In this document: positions 59,321 through 64,000 of the stretch, piece by piece
How positions within the stretch are numbered: position 1 is the stretch's first letter
How the letters are laid out: every line of letters starts with the position of its first letter
Origin: JANRLJ01 sp033762735
GTDB lineage: Bacteria; Chloroflexota; Anaerolineae; Aggregatilineales; Phototrophicaceae
Length of the DNA stretch: 64,000 bases
Reading direction: 5' to 3'
NCBI GenBank assembly: GCA_033762735.1
Contig: JANRLJ010000221.1
Location: 1 to 64,000 of the forward strand
Notes under the pieces: model-generated
Databases searched by the model: none
The model's input: only the letters and a program-made list of their open reading frames with translations
What the model was told of the DNA's origin: nothing
Made by a program: the position numbers and the translations under genes

Positions 59321-60715
59321 ATGATGATTTCTAAAGAAACCGCTCAGAAGGTGCTGACTGCTGCGCTGCAAACAGGCGCAGACCTGGCCGAACTGTATGT
59401 CGAGGACACCACCCGCCTCACACTTCGGCTGGAAGAATCCAAGCTGGAACAGGCCGTGCGCGGCGTGGATACCGGCGCAGGGGTGCGCGTGTTTTTCGGC
59501 AATCTGGTCACATATGCCTTCACGGATGATCTGACCGAAGAAGGCCTGCTCCGTGCTGCGGAAGCCGCCCGTGCCGCTGGGAAAAGCAGCGCCGTCAGCC
59601 GTTCGATTGACCTGACCGAACGCAAAAGCCCCCTGCACTACCCGATTGAAAAACCCTTCGACAGCATGACCATCGCGGAAAAAGCCGCCCTGCTGAGCAA
59701 AGCGGACGAAACTGCCCGCGCTTACGATGCCCGTGTAATGCAGGTGCAGTCGGGCTACATCGAAGAACGCCGCCGCGTGTGGGTGTATAACTCCGAGGGC
59801 GTGATGGTGGAGGATGACCGCCAGTTCACCGAAATGCGCATCGGGGCGATGGCACGGCAGAACGGGACGCTGCAAATGGCCTCGGAAAACTTCGGCGGAC
59901 AGGTCGGGCTGGAACTGTTCGACCACCGCGATGTAGTCGCTGCTGCAAAATCTGCTGCCGAAAGCGCCGTGAAAATGCTGGATGCGCGTCCGGCTCCGGC
60001 AGGTGAAATGACCGTCGTAGTGTGCAACGGCTGGGGTGGTGTGCTGTTCCATGAAGCCTGCGGACATCAGATGGAAGCTGATTTCATCACCAAAGGCACC
60101 TCGGCCTACGCGGGCAAGATCGGCCAGCGCGTCGCCAATTCGCTGATTACGGCGGTGGATGATGGCACGATTCCGGGACGGCGCGGTTCCCTGCGCTTTG
60201 ATGATGAAGGCACCCCCGCCCAGCGCACGGTGCTGATCGACAAAGGCATCCTGACCGAGTATATGTGGGACCTGGTGGAAGCGCGTCGCGTCGGGCGCAG
60301 CGCCACCACCGGGAATGGCCGCCGCGAGAGCTACCGCCACATGCCCATGCCACGCATGACCAACACCTATATTGCGGGCGGCGACCATGACCCCGAAGAA
60401 ATCATCCGCGCCACCAAGAAGGGGCTGTATATCAAGAATATGGCGGGCGGCCAGGCCGACATTGCGCGGGGCGATTATGTCTTCAACGCCACCGAAGCCT
60501 ATCTGATCGAGGACGGCAAGCTGACGGCTCCTGTGCGCGGCGCGACCATTGCGGGGAACGGCCCTAAAGCGCTGGAACAGATCGACATGGTGGGCAATGA
60601 CTTCGCGCTTGACCCCGGCACGGGCACCTGCGGGAAAGGGCAATCGGCTCGCGTCAGCGTCGGCCAGCCCACCATCCGTATCCCGGTCGCCAACGTCGGC
60701 GGTACGCAGGGGTAA
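59321..60715 (+). CDS. tldD: Metalloprotease TldD
   Basis: A 464-residue TldD/PmbA family protein containing the zinc protease motif FHEACGHQMEADF near 243-255. In E. coli TldD pairs with TldE (PmbA) to process microcin B17 and CcdA. The C-terminal domain (GTCGKGQSARVSVGQPTIRI) is typical. The partner is 245 nt downstream after two palindromes. Confidence 0.93.
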   Translation: MMISKETAQKVLTAALQTGADLAELYVEDTTRLTLRLEESKLEQAVRGVDTGAGVRVFFGNLVTYAFTDDLTEEGLLRAAEAARAAGKSSAVSRSIDLTERKSPLHYPIEKPFDSMTIAEKAALLSKADETARAYDARVMQVQSGYIEERRRVWVYNSEGVMVEDDRQFTEMRIGAMARQNGTLQMASENFGGQVGLELFDHRDVVAAAKSAAESAVKMLDARPAPAGEMTVVVCNGWGGVLFHEACGHQMEADFITKGTSAYAGKIGQRVANSLITAVDDGTIPGRRGSLRFDDEGTPAQRTVLIDKGILTEYMWDLVEARRVGRSATTGNGRRESYRHMPMPRMTNTYIAGGDHDPEEIIRATKKGLYIKNMAGGQADIARGDYVFNATEAYLIEDGKLTAPVRGATIAGNGPKALEQIDMVGNDFALDPGTGTCGKGQSARVSVGQPTIRIPVANVGGTQG

Positions 60716-60758
60716 GCGGCAAATGTCGTCAGGGCATGTTCGCCTGCTTCTCAGGAGT

Positions 60759-60780
60759 GTAAGGGCGGGTTTGCCCCTAC
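60759..60780. repeat. Shortened REP-like palindrome
   Basis: GTAAGGGCGGGTTTGCCCCTAC, between tldD and pmbA. Confidence 0.6.
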
Positions 60781-60837
60781 AGACAGCCATCCATGTGTGT
60801 AAGAACGAATGGCGAAACCAGAACGACGCCGCTTTAT

Positions 60838-60865
60838 GTAAGGGCGAGGCATGCCTCGCCCCTAC
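60838..60865. repeat. REP-like palindrome, solo copy
   Basis: GTAAGGGCGAGGC...GCCTCGCCCCTAC; 28 bp, same inner GGCATGCC core as copy 1 at the window start. Confidence 0.85.
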
Positions 60866-60924
60866 GAAAAAATGTTGCGGTTTTGAAATGTTTTCTCTGT
60901 GAAGAAGATCAACCAAAAACGAAC

Positions 60925-60960
60925 GGCTAAAAGCTAACTGCTAATCGCTAAAGGCTAACC
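60925..60960. repeat. TAGC-rich repeat arm before pmbA
   Basis: GGCTAAAAGCTAACTGCT... of the same family as 3117-3350 and 44600-44704. It directly abuts the pmbA start codon, where a ribosome site would be expected. Confidence 0.5.
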
Positions 60961-62313
60961 ATGACTCACTATCTCGAACTTGCAAAAGATGTTGTGAACA
61001 AAATCGCCGCACAGGGTGTTGAAGCCGAAGCCATTATCGTGGATGAACGCTCGACCGAAATCCGTGTCGATCAGGGGCAGATCGAACAGCTCGCCCAGAA
61101 CGGCAGCAAAGGCATGGGCATCCGCGTAATTGATGGCGGGCGCGTCGGCTATGCCTATACCTCCGACTTTTCGGACCGCGCCGTTGAGGAGACCGCTCGC
61201 GCTGCCCTCGAACTGGCGCAGATTGCCACGCCGGATGACTTTCGCGGCCTGCCCGATCCGCAGCCCATCTCTGAAGAAGACCTGGAAATCTTCGATCCAA
61301 AGCTGGATTCCGTCCCGACCGATGCCAAAATCGATCTTGCGCTGAATGCTGAAAAGGCAGCCTTCGCGGCAGACCCGCGCGTCTTCAATGCGCAGAGCAA
61401 CTACGGTGATGCGATTATCCACGTCAGTATCGCCAATTCGCGGGGTGTCGCGGCCTCCTACAGCCGCACCGCCGCCTATGGCTACATCTTCTGCACCGCG
61501 CGCGACGATGCTGGCGACCAGGCGCAGGGATTGGGCATGGACGTTTCCAACTTCTACAACGAACTGAGCGCTGACCGCATCGGCCAGGAAGCGGCACAAA
61601 AGGCGGTGCTGACGCTGGGCGCGACGACAGTGAAAACCCAGACGGGGTCAGTGGTGCTCGATCCGTTCATCATGGCACAGCTCCTCGCGACGCTGTCAAT
61701 GGCGATGACGGGGGAAGCCATGCAGCGCGGGCGTTCCTTCCTGGTGGATAAGCTTGGTCAGGAAATCGGCACCGACAAAGTGACCCTGCTGGATAACGCC
61801 CGGCTCAAGCGTGGGCTGAACAGCGCCCCGTTCGACGGCGAAGGCGTCCCTACATCGGCCACCCGCCTGGTGGATGAAGGCATGTTCCAGAACGTAATTT
61901 ACGATACCTACACCGCCAAACGTGCGGGGACGAAATCAACGGGGAACGCACAGCGCGACAGTCACCGTACTCTGCCCCGTCTGGGCGGCAGCAATTTCTA
62001 CATCCAACCGGGGAACGAATCGCCGGAGGACATTATCGCAGGGGTAGAACACGGCATTTACGTCACGCGCATCATGCAGACGGGCGGCATTAACCCGGTC
62101 ACGGGCGACTGCTCGATGGCGGCCAGCGGCGTGTGGATCGAAAACGGCAAGCTGACGCACCCGGTCAATGGCGTGACGCTGGCGACCACCCTGCCCGATC
62201 TGCTGCGGAATGTGACCGCTGTCGGCAGCGATCTGCGCTTTGTGCCCTTCTTCGGCGCGATTGGCTCGCCCACGGTGCGTGTGGATAACATGACCATCGG
62301 CGGAACCGTATAA
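60961..62313 (+). CDS. pmbA: TldD/PmbA family protein (TldE-like partner)
   Basis: A 450-residue PmbA/TldE-like protein, lacking HExxH as expected for the non-catalytic partner. NGSKGMGIRVIDGGRVGYAYTSDFSD near 44-69, SKSTGNAQRDS-type KSTGNA and GGINPVTGDCSMAASGVWIENGKL near 388-411 are family marks. It forms the heteromer with TldD. ATG 60961 directly follows a TAGC repeat, so ribosome binding may be unusual. Confidence 0.92.
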   Translation: MTHYLELAKDVVNKIAAQGVEAEAIIVDERSTEIRVDQGQIEQLAQNGSKGMGIRVIDGGRVGYAYTSDFSDRAVEETARAALELAQIATPDDFRGLPDPQPISEEDLEIFDPKLDSVPTDAKIDLALNAEKAAFAADPRVFNAQSNYGDAIIHVSIANSRGVAASYSRTAAYGYIFCTARDDAGDQAQGLGMDVSNFYNELSADRIGQEAAQKAVLTLGATTVKTQTGSVVLDPFIMAQLLATLSMAMTGEAMQRGRSFLVDKLGQEIGTDKVTLLDNARLKRGLNSAPFDGEGVPTSATRLVDEGMFQNVIYDTYTAKRAGTKSTGNAQRDSHRTLPRLGGSNFYIQPGNESPEDIIAGVEHGIYVTRIMQTGGINPVTGDCSMAASGVWIENGKLTHPVNGVTLATTLPDLLRNVTAVGSDLRFVPFFGAIGSPTVRVDNMTIGGTV

Positions 62314-62448
62314 GGGCAGTAACCGAAGCAACGAGCGAGGAGCAATGAGTTTGTGAAATCGGTTATCGCTTTGGTATGAAACCCTCCAAGAGGACACAGA
62401 GAAAACACCACTCACTTCTCAGTAAACTCAGGTAATTTTCTTTCCAAT

Positions 62449-62514
62449 CCTCACCCCCGTCGCTGGCGCGACTCCCCCTCTCCAATGTAATGGAGAGGGG
62501 GTTGGGGGGTGAGG
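62449..62514. repeat. Nested palindrome CCTCACCCCC...GGGGGGTGAGG
   Basis: Outer arms CCTCACCCCC (62449-62458) and GGGGGGTGAGG (62504-62514); inner perfect stem CCCCCTCTCCA (62474-62484) / TGGAGAGGGGG (62491-62501). Confidence 0.7.
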
Positions 62515-62658
62515 ACTATAGTAAGTTATTTACTTGAGCTTACTTCTGTGTGCTGTGTGGTTAATGCGGTTTCGCCCTTCTCGATCTCATAGATTAGAAT
62601 TGTGTAGAATTTCCCGAAAGCACCCGAAACAGGAAAACTTTGCTGCGATGGGTGCGTA

Positions 62659-62664
62659 TATAAT
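62659..62664 (+). promoter_or_regulatory. -10 box before the 104-residue gene
   Basis: Perfect TATAAT in GTATATAATGG, 60 nt before the ATG at 62725. The -35 is not clear (ACTTTG, 16-nt spacer, is the best fit). Confidence 0.45.
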
Positions 62665-62724
62665 GGTAAAGATCAACACGTTCGTACAATACAACAACAG
62701 AGATAACCGAGAAGGAGTAAGCAC

Positions 62725-63039
62725 ATGACCGACAATATCAATCCAGAGACTCCCCTGGACGAAGAGTCGCCCCGCACCCCGTTTGAGGAGTTCCTCTATC
62801 ATCAGCGCCGCGCCCTGGAAGAAACAGGCAGAGCATTGGAAGCGCTGCTGCCGGAAGGCTTCCGCGTCCACAGCAACCAGGCCAGCAAGGAATTCACGCG
62901 CGGCTTCAAGGTGCTGGTCGATGCGGCGATGGACGAGATGAAGAAAGCCAGCAAGAAGGCCGAAAACACCGCCCAGGATGCCGACGACGACCGCCCTTCC
63001 ACGACGGGCAAGACGAAGGTCAAAGTCCAGGTGGAGTAG
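62725..63039 (+). CDS. Hypothetical acidic protein
   Basis: A 104-residue protein without recognised family. TPFEEFLYHQRRALEETGRALEALLPEGFRVHSNQASKEFTRGFKVLVDAAMDEMKKAS is helical and amphipathic; the tail is acidic then Lys-rich (KTKVKVQVE). ATG follows AGAAGGAG. Perhaps a conserved Chloroflexota protein. Confidence 0.8.
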   Translation: MTDNINPETPLDEESPRTPFEEFLYHQRRALEETGRALEALLPEGFRVHSNQASKEFTRGFKVLVDAAMDEMKKASKKAENTAQDADDDRPSTTGKTKVKVQVE

Positions 63040-63052
63040 GTTCAGACAGCTT

Positions 63053-63080
63053 GTAGGGACATGGCGTGCCATGTCCCTGC
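63053..63080. repeat. REP-like palindrome variant (ACATGG core)
   Basis: GTAGGGACATGGC...GCCATGTCCCTGC; a relative of the main family with A for G and T for C at the same position of the arms. Confidence 0.65.
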
Positions 63081-63149
63081 TTCATTGGTTTTTCCTGTTG
63101 TGCCATGTCCCTGTTTCATCCCCTTCCCGTAGTGCGTCTGCAACAACCC

Positions 63150-63740
63150 TCAACGCTCATCCAAAGGTAAATTTTCACGATCATCCGACCAGTGCAAAGG
63201 GTTGTTCTGGATATAAGTTCGGGTTGCGTTTAGCTCCGACTCATCGCGAATAACCCGTTCATAATAATTTTTCTGCCAAACGGACGCACCCTCCACCTCG
63301 CGAAGATGGTTGATGCCTTTGGTCGCGGCGGATTTGAAGGAACGAACAATCGCGCCAAGAGAACCAGGTGCAACCTTCGGACGTAAATTTGTTCGGTTGG
63401 TGGTTTGTAGGGGCGCAGCATGCTGCGCCCCTACAGGGACATCTGCCGTTAAATGATCGCGTTTAGGCGCATCCACAATCACGAGAATGCCGTGAATGTG
63501 ATTGGGCATCACGACAAAGGCATCGCATTCTACATGAGGAAAATGATGGGGAATTGCGTCCCAGCATTCGGTGACAATATGCCCAAATTCGCTTAACTGC
63601 ATCATCCCTTCGGCAACCTCCCCAAACAGGTGTTCCCGCTGATGCGTACAGATCGTAAGAAAATAAGCGCCATTCTGGGTGTAATCATAGGATTGCAGCC
63701 GTATGGTTCGCCTGTGCCATTTGTGGATGATGTCGGCCAT
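63150..63740 (-). CDS. REP-associated tyrosine transposase (RAYT)
   Basis: 196 residues of the Y1/IS200-like TnpA_REP family: RRTIRLQSYDYTQNGAYFLTICT near 10-32, the HUH pair H81-I-H83 in MPNHIHGIL, and YYERVIRDESELNATRTYIQNNPLHW near 159-184 containing the expected catalytic Tyr region. RAYTs mobilise or maintain REP palindromes. Residues 103-112 (VGAQHAAPLQ) are encoded by an in-frame perfect copy of the family palindrome (63407-63434), in a loop before the C-terminal helices. The start is ATG 63740. Confidence 0.92.
   Translation of the reverse strand: MADIIHKWHRRTIRLQSYDYTQNGAYFLTICTHQREHLFGEVAEGMMQLSEFGHIVTECWDAIPHHFPHVECDAFVVMPNHIHGILVIVDAPKRDHLTADVPVGAQHAAPLQTTNRTNLRPKVAPGSLGAIVRSFKSAATKGINHLREVEGASVWQKNYYERVIRDESELNATRTYIQNNPLHWSDDRENLPLDER
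63407..63434. repeat. REP-like palindrome inside the RAYT gene
   Basis: A perfect 28-bp palindrome GTAGGGGCGCAGC / GCTGCGCCCCTAC around AT, lying in the RAYT reading frame. Confidence 0.9.
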
Positions 63741-63767
63741 GTGCGCCTTTGATGTTCGAGGTGATTT

Positions 63768-64000
63768 TCAATCAAGCACGGGTATCGTTTCTAAATCAGC
63801 CAAAAGTGTTCCCCAGGAAACAGCAATCCAGCCGCGCACACCGAGAAATTCGACACGCACATAGCGGTTATCTACTGTACGCCCAAGAATTCTAAGAAAA
63901 ACGTCATCCACTTCAAGAAGGATGTCTGCGTTAAGCTCAGGGCTTGACCTTAAGTAACCACCATTAGGGCCGACAAAAAGCAAGGGATGGTTTTCTGAGT
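63768..64000 (-). CDS. SH3-like domain protein, C-terminal part (runs off window)
   Basis: The frame stays open to the right edge, so only the last roughly 77 residues are seen. LFVGPNGGYLRSSPELNADILLEVDDVFLRILGRT...YVRVEFLGVRGWIAVSWG is a bacterial SH3 (SH3b) domain with the typical LRSSP and W-ending strand. The beginning lies beyond base 64000, so export or partner domains are unknown. The gene is upstream of and on the same strand as the RAYT. Confidence 0.75.
   Translation of the reverse strand, partial: SENHPLLFVGPNGGYLRSSPELNADILLEVDDVFLRILGRTVDNRYVRVEFLGVRGWIAVSWGTLLADLETIPVLD

Larger units (their letters stand above)
62314..62724. other. Intergenic stretch with large palindrome and promoter
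   Basis: Holds the hairpin repeat at 62449-62514 and a TATAAT at 62659-62664. No gene. The fragments CCAAGAGGACACAGAGAAAA and CTGTGTGGTTAATGCGG are bits of the dispersed ACCACAGAGG-type repeat. Confidence 0.5.

Noticed and set aside
59183..60916. 577-codon minus-strand ORF opposite tldD
   Set aside because: It overlaps tldD completely on the other strand; its N-terminus includes VGARHASPLH from a palindrome, and the rest has a His/Arg-rich shadow composition.

Overview
The window looks like a chromosomal contig of a Chloroflexota bacterium (Anaerolineae-like). The evidence is a high-GC background, many extracellular SH3b/glycoside-hydrolase-like proteins with Pro/Thr-rich linkers, large ArnT/PMT-type membrane glycosyltransferases, a RodZ-like protein with a Thr/Pro tail, a PucC-family transporter, and a T-box leader in front of pheS. 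The lineage is inferred from gene content only; there is no rRNA, and I saw no tRNA or CRISPR array.

Layout. 1-3.4 kb: an HNH nuclease, a long gene-free stretch, small minus-strand ORFs closed by a strong terminator, then a promoter plus T-box leader. 3.4-9.1 kb: pheS and pheT, separated by a ClbS/DinB-type protein and an Mrr-type nuclease. 9-14.3 kb: a lipoprotein, a methyltransferase, an SH3b/GH-like secreted protein, and a two-gene repair operon made of a TIR-uracil-DNA-glycosylase fusion and tag. 14.5-20.7 kb: membrane proteins, an FRG-domain protein, rplI and a rodZ-like gene. 21-24 kb: a damaged type II restriction-modification locus running into rimO. 24-28.5 kb: a methyltransferase/GNAT/O-methyltransferase operon, a tandem pair of PD-(D/E)XK-like proteins, and rnz. 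28.6-39.2 kb: a minus-strand surface cluster with an ArnT-like enzyme, a CopD-like protein and four GH-like secreted or anchored paralogues. 39-46.6 kb: housekeeping genes (fabI, bioY, xseAB) and conserved small proteins. 46.7-49.5 kb: an AT-rich two-gene cassette (AAA ATPase of DUF3696 type plus a DUF2325-like protein), probably a horizontally acquired defence unit. 49.5-64 kb: an SDR, murJ, a PIN toxin-antitoxin pair, a PucC-like transporter, GDPD, enoyl-CoA hydratase, a 2-hydroxyacid dehydrogenase, the tldD/pmbA pair, and a REP-associated tyrosine transposase (RAYT).

Mobile and repeat layer. A 28-bp palindrome family (GTAnGGGCG...CGCCCCTAC) occurs more than ten times between genes. It also forms the core of two CTAG-ended MITE-like elements (a 98-bp one in two copies, an 85-bp one in one copy), two of which sit exactly on stop codons. 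One perfect copy lies in frame inside the RAYT gene, the expected mobiliser of such repeats.

Themes. Many genes are candidate anti-mobile-element functions: HNH, Mrr, TIR-UDG, FRG, the type II R-M locus, the PD-(D/E)XK pair, AAA/DUF2325 and PIN. The strongest candidates for something undescribed are the AAA/DUF2325 cassette and the TIR-UDG fusion whose glycosylase half has lost every Fe-S cysteine.
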